From positions 1 through 59,111 of the forward strand of contig JAGWVA010000019.1 in NCBI GenBank assembly GCA_028875855.1: a DNA stretch of 59,111 nucleotides, given 5' to 3'. The position numbers were made by a program, and so were the translations under genes. This stretch comes from Paracoccaceae bacterium. Its GTDB lineage: Bacteria > Pseudomonadota > Alphaproteobacteria > Rhodobacterales > Rhodobacteraceae. Positions 41,297 to 49,175 of this stretch are shown here, one piece after another. Each line of letters opens with the position of its first letter. The stretch's first letter is position 1. The notes below the pieces were generated by a model that saw nothing but the letters and a program-made list of their open reading frames with translations, had not been told where the DNA came from and searched no databases.

Positions 41297-42316
41297 TCAG
41301 CCCCAGCAGAGCTCCAGGCCCTTCTTCGAGTCGATCGAGGGCACGCCCGGCACCGGGTGATCGGTCACGAGGTTCACACCCGTGTTGAAGAAGGTCAGGC
41401 CAGCCGAAGCCTTCGGCTTCTGCCCGGTCTTCGCGTAGGTCGCGATCGCCTCGATGCCCTTGGAGGCCATCAGCAGCGGATACTGCTGCGAGGTGGCGCC
41501 GATCACGCCCGCCGCGACGTTCTTCACGCCCGGGCAGCCGCCATCGACCGAAACGATCAGCACGTCCTTCTTGCCGGCCTTCTTGAGCGCCTGATAGGCG
41601 CCGGCGGCGGCGGGTTCGTTGATCGTGTAGACCACGTTCATGTTCGGGTCCTTGGCGAGCAGGTTCTCGACCGCCTTCACGCCGCCTTCCTCGTTGGCGT
41701 TCGAGGTTTCGTGGCCGATCACGCGCGGGTCCTTTTCCGACGCCAGCACCTTCGGATCCGGAACCTTGATCCCGAAGCCCATCAGGAAGCCCGTGTCACG
41801 CGCCACGTCCACCGAGATGTTGTCCTTGTTGATGTCGAGCATGCCGATGCGCGCATCCTTGGCCTTGTCGCCCAGCTTGCCCTTGGCCCAGGCGCCGATC
41901 AGCTTGCCGGCTTCGAGGTTGTCGGTGGCGAAGGTCATGTCCTGCGCGTCCTTGTCCGCCAGCGGCGTGTCGAGCGCGATGACGAGGATGCCGGCGGCGC
42001 GGGCCTTCTTCAGGTCGGGGCCGACCGAGTCGTTCGACGGGGTGATGAGGATACCCTTCACGCCAGCGGCCATGCAGTTCTCGATCGCCTTGATCTGCGG
42101 ACCGGCGTCGCCGTCGGTGATCCCGGCATAGGCCTTCAGGTCGATCCCGGCGGCCTTCGCGCCCTTCTCGGCGCCTTCCTTCATCTTCACGAAGAACGGG
42201 TTCGAGTTGTTCTTGGTGATCAGGCAGGCCTTCACGCCGGCAGCCATCGCGGGCGCCGAAGACATCAGGGCAATGGCGGCCGCGCCCATCAGCGCGGTGG
42301 TTTTGAATTTCGTCAC
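41297..42316 (-). CDS. frcB: Periplasmic sugar-binding protein, FrcB-type (fructose)
   Basis: 339 residues with a clear signal peptide ([20 protein letters not shown], cleavage near APAMAA). The mature protein is a type I periplasmic binding protein closely resembling rhizobial FrcB as I recall it: [59 protein letters not shown] and the C-terminal [14 protein letters not shown]. It captures a monosaccharide, most likely fructose (FrcB proteins also bind related sugars). It is the first gene of frcBCA; a palindrome lies about 100 nt upstream of its start. Confidence 0.88.
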   Translation of the reverse strand: MTKFKTTALMGAAAIALMSSAPAMAAGVKACLITKNNSNPFFVKMKEGAEKGAKAAGIDLKAYAGITDGDAGPQIKAIENCMAAGVKGILITPSNDSVGPDLKKARAAGILVIALDTPLADKDAQDMTFATDNLEAGKLIGAWAKGKLGDKAKDARIGMLDINKDNISVDVARDTGFLMGFGIKVPDPKVLASEKDPRVIGHETSNANEEGGVKAVENLLAKDPNMNVVYTINEPAAAGAYQALKKAGKKDVLIVSVDGGCPGVKNVAAGVIGATSQQYPLLMASKGIEAIATYAKTGQKPKASAGLTFFNTGVNLVTDHPVPGVPSIDSKKGLELCWG

Positions 42317-42621
42317 GATAGTCCTCCCAAGGTCATGTTCGGGGCAGCGCCCCCGTCGCAGGCTGCAGACGTTCCTCCGGCTGCGATGTGCAGAAGAAAG
42401 CCGATTCCCGGGGCTGCGTCAATAAATAAATCACTCTGATTTACTATTGACAGACTCCTCCTGCGCCCGCACTCTGCGGATGGCTCGAAAAGGGCTGGAC
42501 GCGTGGAATGCCCGCGCCGGGAGGACTTGCAGCAGGGACAAAATGCCACCGGCCCGATCGGGATCGGGCTGGACCTGCGATGCCGTGCCGGCGCCAGACC
42601 GCCTGGACTGGAAGACAACGG
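42317..42621. promoter_or_regulatory. Divergent control region between frcBCA and the mutarotase-ROK unit
   Basis: 305 nt without a supported gene. The part nearest frcB (42410-42455) is AT-rich and contains the 34-bp palindrome listed separately. The rest is GC-rich, with a CCCGATCGGG-like palindromic stretch near 42556. Promoters of both divergent units should be here. Confidence 0.55.
42418..42451. promoter_or_regulatory. 34-bp palindrome, probable operator of the ROK regulator
   Basis: Arms GTCAATAAATAAATCA and TGATTTACTATTGAC flank CTC; the arms match almost perfectly, with a one-base length difference. It lies about 100 nt upstream of the frcB start, where a repressor would cover the promoter. 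The ROK-family regulator encoded in the facing unit is the obvious candidate ligand; this is inference from position and symmetry. Confidence 0.7.
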
Positions 42622-43059
42622 ATGCTCATCGGAATACCGTCGATACTCGGACCGGACCTGCTCTACACCCTCCGCGCCATGGGGCACGGGGACGAGATTG
42701 CCATCGTGGATGCCAACTACCCCGCGCAGGAACATGCACGGCGGCTTGTTCGCGCCGATGGGCACGGTCTGATCGATCTGCTGGAGGCAATCCTGAAGAT
42801 CATGCCGCTCGACCGGTCGAGCCATCACGCGATCTTCCGGGCGGCGCTGAACAACGCCCCCGAGCAAAGCGGCCCGATCCATCGCGCGATCGATGCGACC
42901 TGCGCCGCCGTGGCCCCCGGCTTTGCGGTAAAACCCCTGTGCGGAGACGATCTTTACCCGCGCATCCGGGCGGCGCATACGATAGTCGCGTCCGGGGAGC
43001 TTGCGCTTTTTGGCAACGTGATCCTGCGCAAGGGCGTCATCGGCGCGCAGGGAAGCTGA
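42622..43059 (+). CDS. RbsD/FucU-family sugar mutarotase/pyranase
   Basis: A 145-residue RbsD/FucU protein. It begins MLIGIPSILGPDLLYTLRAM with the conserved catalytic His22 and Asp24 in GHGDEI, then DANYPA, and ends with the typical FGNVILRKGVI. Such proteins interconvert anomers or ring forms of ribose or fucose so that they fit the downstream kinase. It is 21 nt upstream of the ROK regulator and divergent from frcBCA, so it probably acts on the sugar imported by that transporter. The exact sugar is unknown. Confidence 0.85.
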   Translation: MLIGIPSILGPDLLYTLRAMGHGDEIAIVDANYPAQEHARRLVRADGHGLIDLLEAILKIMPLDRSSHHAIFRAALNNAPEQSGPIHRAIDATCAAVAPGFAVKPLCGDDLYPRIRAAHTIVASGELALFGNVILRKGVIGAQGS

Positions 43060-43080
43060 CGGACAGTTGGACAAGGTATC

Positions 43081-44307
43081 GTGAAGGGCGCTGTGGAAAG
43101 TCTTGCCGAGCGGGTGGATGGAAGGACCGAGGGCGGCCTTCGCGGGTCCAACCAAAGCGGGATGCGCGCCCATAACGAACGGCTGGTCCTGTCGCTGGTG
43201 CGCCACGAGCCGATGGCAAAGTCGGACATCGCACGGATCACCGGACTGTCGGCACAGACGGTGTCGGTCATCATGCGCAGCCTCGAGGCCGATGGCCTCT
43301 TGCTGCGGGGCGAGCCGATCCGGGGACGGATCGGCCAGCCGTCGGTGCCGATGCACCTGAACCCCGAAGGCGCGTTCTTCTTCGGCGTCAAGATCGGGCG
43401 GCGCAGCGTGGACCTGATCCGCACCGACTTCCTGGGCCGCATCGTCGATCACCGCCACCGGACCTATCCCTATCCTACGCACCATGCCGCCGTCGCCTTC
43501 ATCGGCGAGGCGCTGCCCCAGATGATCGCCGCGATGCCCGCGCCGCAGCGCGACCGCGTCGCCGGTCTGGGGATCGCGATGCCCTTCCAGATGTGGAACT
43601 GGGCGCAATACGTGGGCGCCCCGGCCTCTGAAATGGCGGCATGGCGCGACCGGGACATCCAGTCCGAGATCGCGGCGATCTGCCCCTTCCCGGTCTATGT
43701 GCAGAACGACGCCACCGCCGCCTGCAGCGCAGAACTCGTCTTCGGCACCGGCGAGCGGCCGCAGAACTTCATCTATTTCTACATCGGCTATTTCGTGGGT
43801 GGCGGTGTGGTCATCAACGGGCAGCTTTACACAGGGCCCACCGGCAACGCGGGGGCGCTTGGCTCGATGCCGGTGCCGGGGCCGGACGGCGCGATGCGCC
43901 AGTTGATCCAGGTCGCGTCCATGGCCTCGCTCGAACGCTACCTGGCGCAGGCGGGCCATGCCTCCGATACGCTCTGGAACACCCCGCCCGCCTGGTCGGT
44001 GCCCGACGACATCCGCGACCGCTGGCTGGACGAGGTCGCACGCGGGATCGCGCACGCCAGCCTGTCGAGCACCGCCGTGCTGGAGACCGAGGCCGTCCTG
44101 ATCGACGGCTGGATGCCCGACGACGTGCGCGCCCGGCTGGTCGATCGCACGGTTCAGGCGCTCGACCAGCTCGATTTCGCGGGGATCGACCGGCCCCGGG
44201 TTCGTCCGGGAACCGTCGGCGATCACGCCCGGGCGCTTGGCGCGGCCTCGATCCCGCTGTCGCAGCGCTACCTTGTCGATCCGGCCGCCATCCTGAAGGA
44301 AAGCTGA
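43081..44307 (+). CDS. ROK-family transcriptional regulator
   Basis: 408 residues: an N-terminal winged helix-turn-helix (RLVLSLVRHEPMAKSDIARI, then TGLSAQTVSVIMRSLEADGLL) followed by a ROK/actin-fold effector domain. The sugar-kinase phosphate motif and the Cys/His zinc cluster usual in ROK kinases are not visible (the zinc region reads GALGSMPVPGPDG), so it is a sensor without kinase activity. It forms a unit with the mutarotase and probably represses frcBCA through the palindrome at 42418. A GTG at 43081 is used as start; an ATG at 43162 would still keep the HTH. Confidence 0.87.
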   Translation: MKGAVESLAERVDGRTEGGLRGSNQSGMRAHNERLVLSLVRHEPMAKSDIARITGLSAQTVSVIMRSLEADGLLLRGEPIRGRIGQPSVPMHLNPEGAFFFGVKIGRRSVDLIRTDFLGRIVDHRHRTYPYPTHHAAVAFIGEALPQMIAAMPAPQRDRVAGLGIAMPFQMWNWAQYVGAPASEMAAWRDRDIQSEIAAICPFPVYVQNDATAACSAELVFGTGERPQNFIYFYIGYFVGGGVVINGQLYTGPTGNAGALGSMPVPGPDGAMRQLIQVASMASLERYLAQAGHASDTLWNTPPAWSVPDDIRDRWLDEVARGIAHASLSSTAVLETEAVLIDGWMPDDVRARLVDRTVQALDQLDFAGIDRPRVRPGTVGDHARALGAASIPLSQRYLVDPAAILKES

Positions 44308-44370
44308 ACGCCCCTGTGACTTCGCGCCCCGCTGGTGTAAGCGGAAGGCGGGACAAACGGGAGGACACAG

Positions 44371-45669
44371 ATGCTTGACCTTACGGCGCAGTGGGAAGGG
44401 CTGCTGGCCATCGCGATCTTCGTGGGCGCCTACCTGCTCGTGATCTTCGAAGAGACGACGCAGATGCGCAAATCGAAGCCCGTGCTGATGGCCGCCGGTC
44501 TGATCTGGGCGCTGATCGGCATCGCCTATGCCGCCGCCGGCCATTCGGCAGACGCCCATGCCGAGGCCACCGCCGTGATCGAGGAATACGGCGAACTGTT
44601 CCTGTTCCTGCTGGTCGCCATCACCTACGTCAACACGCTGGAGGAACGCCGCGCCTTCGAGGTGCTGCGCGCGCGCCTCGTCGCGCTTGGCCTGAGCTAC
44701 CGGCAGCTTTTCTGGCTGACCGGCATCCTGTCCTTCTTCCTGTCGGCGATGCTCGACAACCTGACGACCGCGCTCATCATGGGGGCGGTGGTGCTGACCG
44801 TGGGCAAGCATTCGCGCCGCTTCGTCACGCTGGGCTGCATCTCGATCGTCGTCGCCGCCAATGCGGGCGGGGCCTTCTCGCCCTTCGGCGACATCACCAC
44901 GCTGATGATCTGGCAGAAGGGCAAGCTGGCCTTCGGTCAGTTCTTCGACCTGTTCATCCCCTCGCTGGTGAACTGGCTCGTGCCCGCCATCCTGATGTGG
45001 GCGGCCCTGCCCAAGACGAAACCCGAACCGACCGGAGAACATGTCCAGCTCAAGCCCGGCGCGCGGGGCGTGATGGTGCTGTTCGCGGCCACGATCCTGA
45101 CGGCCGTGATGTTCAAGAACTTCCTCGGCCTGCCGCCCGCCGTCGGGATGATGACCGGGCTTGGCTACCTGCAGATCTGGTCCTACGTGCTGCAACGGCG
45201 CGGGGCGCGGCGCAATGACGACGACATGGTGCTCGACAGCTTCGCACAGGTGGCGCGGGTGGAATGGGACACGCTCCTGTTCTTCTTCGGCATCATCTTC
45301 GCGGTCGGGGGCTTGGGCGTTCTGGGTTACCTCGGCCTTGCCTCGCAGGTGCTTTACACCGGCTATGGCCCGACGCCCGCGAACATCACGATCGGCGCAC
45401 TGTCGTCCATCGTGGACAACATCCCCCTGATGTTCGCCGTCCTGACCATGGACCCCGCCATGTCGCATGGCCAATGGCTGATGATCGCGCTGACCTGCGG
45501 CGTGGGCGGGTCGATCCTGTCGATCGGCTCGGCCGCCGGGGTGGCGCTGATGGGGCAGGCCAAGGGGCTTTACACCTTCGGCAGCCACCTGAAATGGTCC
45601 TGGGCGATCATCCTGGGCTATGCCGCCAGCATCGCCACGCATCTCGTGGTGAATGCCGCGCTGTTCTGA
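44371..45669 (+). CDS. nhaD: Na+/H+ antiporter, NhaD type
   Basis: A 432-residue integral membrane protein of the NhaD/ArsB (ion transporter) superfamily with about 12 hydrophobic segments. Characteristic stretches are FFLSAMLDNLTTALIMG, AANAGGAFSPFGDITTLMIW and SSIVDNIPLMFAVLTM, which carry the conserved Asp/Asn residues of the ion site. It would exchange sodium (or lithium) for protons across the inner membrane. ATG at 44371 with GGGAGG 7 nt upstream. It has its own transcription context, between the ROK regulator and deoC. Confidence 0.9.
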   Translation: MLDLTAQWEGLLAIAIFVGAYLLVIFEETTQMRKSKPVLMAAGLIWALIGIAYAAAGHSADAHAEATAVIEEYGELFLFLLVAITYVNTLEERRAFEVLRARLVALGLSYRQLFWLTGILSFFLSAMLDNLTTALIMGAVVLTVGKHSRRFVTLGCISIVVAANAGGAFSPFGDITTLMIWQKGKLAFGQFFDLFIPSLVNWLVPAILMWAALPKTKPEPTGEHVQLKPGARGVMVLFAATILTAVMFKNFLGLPPAVGMMTGLGYLQIWSYVLQRRGARRNDDDMVLDSFAQVARVEWDTLLFFFGIIFAVGGLGVLGYLGLASQVLYTGYGPTPANITIGALSSIVDNIPLMFAVLTMDPAMSHGQWLMIALTCGVGGSILSIGSAAGVALMGQAKGLYTFGSHLKWSWAIILGYAASIATHLVVNAALF

Positions 45670-45702
45670 CCGAACGGTATTTTACCGCCCGGTCAAAAGA
45701 TC

Positions 45703-45738
45703 TTGCGCGACCCTGCCCCCCGTGCAAGGGTCGCGCAA
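45703..45738 (+). terminator. Strong hairpin between nhaD and deoC
   Basis: Perfect 12-bp stem (TTGCGCGACCCT and AGGGTCGCGCAA) with a 12-nt loop, 34 nt after the nhaD stop and 33 nt before the deoC start. A smaller hairpin (CGGTA-TTT-TACCG) precedes it. No T-tract follows, so it may terminate nhaD, stabilise its mRNA, or act in the deoC leader. Confidence 0.55.
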
Positions 45739-45770
45739 ACCCTGCGCCAAGCCCCTTACGGGAGGAGCCC

Positions 45771-46766
45771 TTGCAGACCCTCACCCAGACCGAGAGCGCG
45801 CCCCACCAGTTGCCGCAGCTCTCCCACGCCCGCAACGCAGGCCAGCCTCTCGATCTCGACTGGGTCGCGTCCGTGCAGGCCAACACCTCGGCCATCGAAC
45901 GCCGCACGGCGACGCTGCCGGGCCGGCGCTCGGTGAAAAAGGACCATCAGGCGGCGTGGCTGTGCAAGGCGGTGTCGCTCATCGACCTCACGACGCTCTC
46001 GGGCGACGACACATGGGGGCGGGTCGAGCGCCTTTGCGCCAAGGCCCGCCAACCGGTGCGCCCCGACATCCTCGAAGCCCTGGGGATGGAGGGCCTGACC
46101 ACCGGCGCCGTCTGCGTCTATCACGAGATGGTCGAAACCGCCGTCAGGGCGCTCGAGGGCACGGCGATCCCCGTCGCTGCCGTCTCGACCGGCTTTCCGG
46201 CCGGGCTGTCGTCCTTTCGCACCCGCCTGATGGAGATCACCGACAGCGTCGCCGCCGGCGCGCGGGAAATCGACATCGTGATCTCGCGCCGCCACGTGCT
46301 GACCGGCAACTGGCAGGCGCTTTATGACGAGACCCGCGCCATGCGCGAGGCCTGCGGCGCGGCGCATATGAAAACAATCCTCGCCACCGGCGAGTTGGGC
46401 AGCCTGCGCAACGTGGCGCGGGCAAGCCTTGTGTGCATGATGGCGGGGGCCGATTTCATCAAGACCTCGACCGGCAAGGAGACCGTCAACGCGACCCTGC
46501 CCGTCAGCCTCGTGATGATCCGCGCGATCCGCGATTACGAGACGCGCACCGGCTTCAAGGTCGGCTACAAGCCGGCGGGCGGGATTTCCAAGGCCAAGGA
46601 CGCGCTGACCTACCTCGCCCTGATGAAGGACGAGCTGGGGATGCCATGGCTGCAACCCGACCTCTTCCGCTTCGGCGCCTCGTCGCTTCTGGGCGATATC
46701 GAGCGTCAGTTGGAACACCATGTCACCGGCCGCTACTCCGCCGCCAACCGCCATCCGATGGGGTAA
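45771..46766 (+). CDS. deoC: Deoxyribose-phosphate aldolase
   Basis: Cleaves 2-deoxyribose-5-phosphate to acetaldehyde and glyceraldehyde-3-phosphate in deoxynucleoside catabolism. The 331-residue product is of the longer DeoC type; the Schiff-base Lys lies in GADFIKTSTGKETVNAT and the second active-site Lys in VGYKPAGGI. A TTG at 45771 is taken as start because of the strong GGAGGAG at 45761-45767; the open frame upstream overlaps nhaD antisense/other-frame sequence. It is followed 2 nt later by an aldehyde dehydrogenase, a logical partner for removing acetaldehyde. Confidence 0.92.
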   Translation: MQTLTQTESAPHQLPQLSHARNAGQPLDLDWVASVQANTSAIERRTATLPGRRSVKKDHQAAWLCKAVSLIDLTTLSGDDTWGRVERLCAKARQPVRPDILEALGMEGLTTGAVCVYHEMVETAVRALEGTAIPVAAVSTGFPAGLSSFRTRLMEITDSVAAGAREIDIVISRRHVLTGNWQALYDETRAMREACGAAHMKTILATGELGSLRNVARASLVCMMAGADFIKTSTGKETVNATLPVSLVMIRAIRDYETRTGFKVGYKPAGGISKAKDALTYLALMKDELGMPWLQPDLFRFGASSLLGDIERQLEHHVTGRYSAANRHPMG

Positions 46767-46768
46767 CC

Positions 46769-49108
46769 ATGACCGTCCGCGACATCTTCGACACCATGTC
46801 CTACGGCCCCGCCCCCGAAAGCGCGACCGAGGCGATGGCATGGCTCGACAGGCACAACCGCCGCTTCGGGCATTTCATCGACGGCAGCTTCACCGACCCC
46901 GGCGAGACCTTCGCCACAAGGAACCCCGCGACGGGCGATGAACTGGCGCAGGTCACCCAAGGGACCGAAGCCGACGTGGCCCGCGCCGTCGCAGCCGCCC
47001 GCCGGGCGCAGCCGAAATGGGCCAAGCTTTCCGGTCACCAGCGGGCGAAGATCCTTTATGCGCTGGCCCGGCTCGTGCAGAAACACGCGCTCCTGCTTGC
47101 AGTCCTCGAAACACTCGACAACGGCAAGCCGATCCGGGAAAGCCGGGACATCGACGTGCCGCTGGTCGCGCGGCATTTCTATTACCACGCGGGCCTTGCC
47201 CAGCTTCTGCCGAAGGAACACCCCGAGGCGACGCCGCTCGGCGTCTGCGGCCAGATCATCCCGTGGAACTTCCCCCTTCTGATGCTGGCATGGAAGGTCG
47301 CGCCCGCATTGGCCGCCGGCAATACCGTCGTGCTGAAGCCCGCCGAATATACGCCGCTGACCGCCCTCCTTTTTGCCGAGATCAGCCGCGAGGCCGGGCT
47401 GCCGAAGGGCGTTCTCAACATCGTCACCGGCGATGGCGCGACCGGTGCGGCGCTGGTCGCGGCACAGGTGGACAAGATCGCCTTCACCGGCTCGACTGAA
47501 GTCGGCCGCAAGATCCGCACCGCCACCGCGGGCCGGGGCATCGCGCTCACGCTCGAACTCGGCGGCAAGTCCCCCTACATCGTCTTCGACGACGCCGACC
47601 TCGACAGCGCGGTCGAGGGGCTGGTGGACGCGATCTGGTTCAACCAGGGGCAGGTCTGCTGCGCGGGCTCGCGCCTGCTGGTGCAGGAAGGCATCGCGGA
47701 ACGGTTCCACGACAAGCTGAAACGCCGGATGGACGGCCTTCGCATCGGCGACCCGCTCGACAAATGCATCGACGTCGGCGCCATCGTCGATCCGGTGCAA
47801 CTGGCGACGATCACCCGCATGGTCGAAGGCGCGAGCGAAGGCACGCTCTACCGCGCCGCCACGCCCGTCCCGCCGGGCTGCTTCTACCCGCCCACGCTCA
47901 TCACCGGCCTCACCCCCTCCGCCCGGCTCTGTCAGGAAGAGATCTTCGGGCCCGTCCTCGTCTCGATGACCTTCCGCACGCCCGAAGACGCGGTGAGCCT
48001 TGCCAACAACACCCGCTACGGCCTTGCCGCGAGCGTCTGGACCGAGAACGTGAACCTCGCCCTCGACCTAGCGCCGAAGATCGCGGCGGGCGTGGTCTGG
48101 GTGAACGGCACCAACATGTTCGACGCCGCCGCCGGTTTCGGCGGACTGCGCGAATCCGGCTTCGGCCGCGAAGGGGGATGGGAAGGGCTGATGGCCTACC
48201 TCAAACCAGCCGGAAAGACGGCCACCCTGAAACCGATCGCCCCCTTCGCCCAGCCGTCCGAACCGGAAGCCCCCGCGCTCGACCGCACCGCCAAGCTCTA
48301 CATCGGCGGCAAGCAGGCCCGGCCCGACAGCGGCTATTCCCGCCCCGTCTGGGGGCCAAAGGGCGCGCTTCTGGGCCATGTCGGCCTTGGCAACCGCAAG
48401 GATATCCGCAATGCGGTCGAGGCCGCCCATGCGGCCAAGGGCTGGGCCAAGACCACGGCCCACAACCGCGCGCAGGTGATCTACTACATCGCCGAGAACC
48501 TCTCGGCCCGCGCCCCGGAATTCGCCGCGCGCCTGAAGGCGATGACCGGCAGACCCGGCGAGGCCGAGGTCGAAGCCGCGATCGATCGCCTCTTCACCTA
48601 TGCCGCCTGGGCCGACAAATGGGAGGGCGCGGTGAAGCCGGTCCCGCTGCGCGGCGTGGCCCTTGCGATGAACGAACCCACGGGCGTCATCGGCGCGCTC
48701 TGCCCCGACGAGGCGCCGCTTCTGGGCCTCGTCTCGATCATGGCGCCCGCCATCGCGATGGGGAACCGCGTGGTGCTGGTGCCCTCGCACCCCTTCCCGC
48801 TAGCCGCGACCGATCTTTACCAGGTGCTCGACACCTCCGACCTGCCGGGGGGCGTGGTGAACATCGTCACCGGCGATCCCGCAGACCTCGCCAAGACGCT
48901 CGCCGGTCACATGGACGTGGACGCGGTCTGGAGCTTCGCCGGCGCCGACCTCTCGCGGCTGATCGAGGCGGAAAGCGCCTCGAACCTCAAGCGCACTTGG
49001 GTCAACAACGGCCGCGCCCGCGACTGGTCCGGCCCCGCGGGCGAAGGCCGCGAATTCCTGCGCGCCGCGACCGAGGTCAAGACGATCTGGGTCCCCTACG
49101 GCGAGTGA
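46769..49108 (+). CDS. Tandem aldehyde dehydrogenase (active N-half, truncated C-half)
   Basis: 779 residues. The N-terminal ~485 residues are a complete NAD(P)-dependent ALDH: PWNFPLLMLAWKVAPAL, GSTEVGR, catalytic Glu263 (LELGGKSP) and nucleophile Cys297 (GQVCCAG). Residues ~495-779 are a second ALDH-like N-terminal region (GGKQARPDSGYSRPV, then TGVIGALCPDEAPLLGLVSI) that stops before the catalytic Cys domain, so it cannot be an independent enzyme. Coupled to deoC (2 nt after its stop), it most likely oxidises the acetaldehyde released by DeoC to acetate. The extra half may serve in oligomerisation or substrate channelling; that is inference. Confidence 0.88.
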   Translation: MTVRDIFDTMSYGPAPESATEAMAWLDRHNRRFGHFIDGSFTDPGETFATRNPATGDELAQVTQGTEADVARAVAAARRAQPKWAKLSGHQRAKILYALARLVQKHALLLAVLETLDNGKPIRESRDIDVPLVARHFYYHAGLAQLLPKEHPEATPLGVCGQIIPWNFPLLMLAWKVAPALAAGNTVVLKPAEYTPLTALLFAEISREAGLPKGVLNIVTGDGATGAALVAAQVDKIAFTGSTEVGRKIRTATAGRGIALTLELGGKSPYIVFDDADLDSAVEGLVDAIWFNQGQVCCAGSRLLVQEGIAERFHDKLKRRMDGLRIGDPLDKCIDVGAIVDPVQLATITRMVEGASEGTLYRAATPVPPGCFYPPTLITGLTPSARLCQEEIFGPVLVSMTFRTPEDAVSLANNTRYGLAASVWTENVNLALDLAPKIAAGVVWVNGTNMFDAAAGFGGLRESGFGREGGWEGLMAYLKPAGKTATLKPIAPFAQPSEPEAPALDRTAKLYIGGKQARPDSGYSRPVWGPKGALLGHVGLGNRKDIRNAVEAAHAAKGWAKTTAHNRAQVIYYIAENLSARAPEFAARLKAMTGRPGEAEVEAAIDRLFTYAAWADKWEGAVKPVPLRGVALAMNEPTGVIGALCPDEAPLLGLVSIMAPAIAMGNRVVLVPSHPFPLAATDLYQVLDTSDLPGGVVNIVTGDPADLAKTLAGHMDVDAVWSFAGADLSRLIEAESASNLKRTWVNNGRARDWSGPAGEGREFLRAATEVKTIWVPYGE

Positions 49109-49110
49109 CC

Positions 49111-49135
49111 GCGGCCAAGGCCGCTTCATTTTCTG
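49111..49135 (+). terminator. Terminator after the deoC-ALDH operon
   Basis: Perfect stem GCGGCC and GGCCGC with an AA loop starting 2 nt after the stop codon, followed by TTCATTTTCTG. It merges into the repeat element that follows and may work in both directions between the convergent genes. Confidence 0.65.
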
Positions 49136-49172
49136 TCCGAAAATATCCCGGGGTCCGGGGCAGAGCCCCGGG
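49136..49172. repeat. Intergenic repeat with AAAATATCCC core and hairpin, copy 1
   Basis: AAAATATCCC (49140-49149) followed by a GC hairpin CCGGGGC-AGA-GCCCCGG (49155-49171). The same 10-bp core followed by a GC hairpin occurs at 53595. Both sit between convergent gene ends. I recall similar elements being common in Rhodobacterales genomes, but could not search. Confidence 0.55.
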
Positions 49173-49175
49173 GCC

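Noticed and set aside
42313-45642. 1109-codon minus-strand frame across the mutarotase, ROK and nhaD genes
   Set aside because: Antisense to three well-supported genes, with low-complexity His/Arg/Asp composition.
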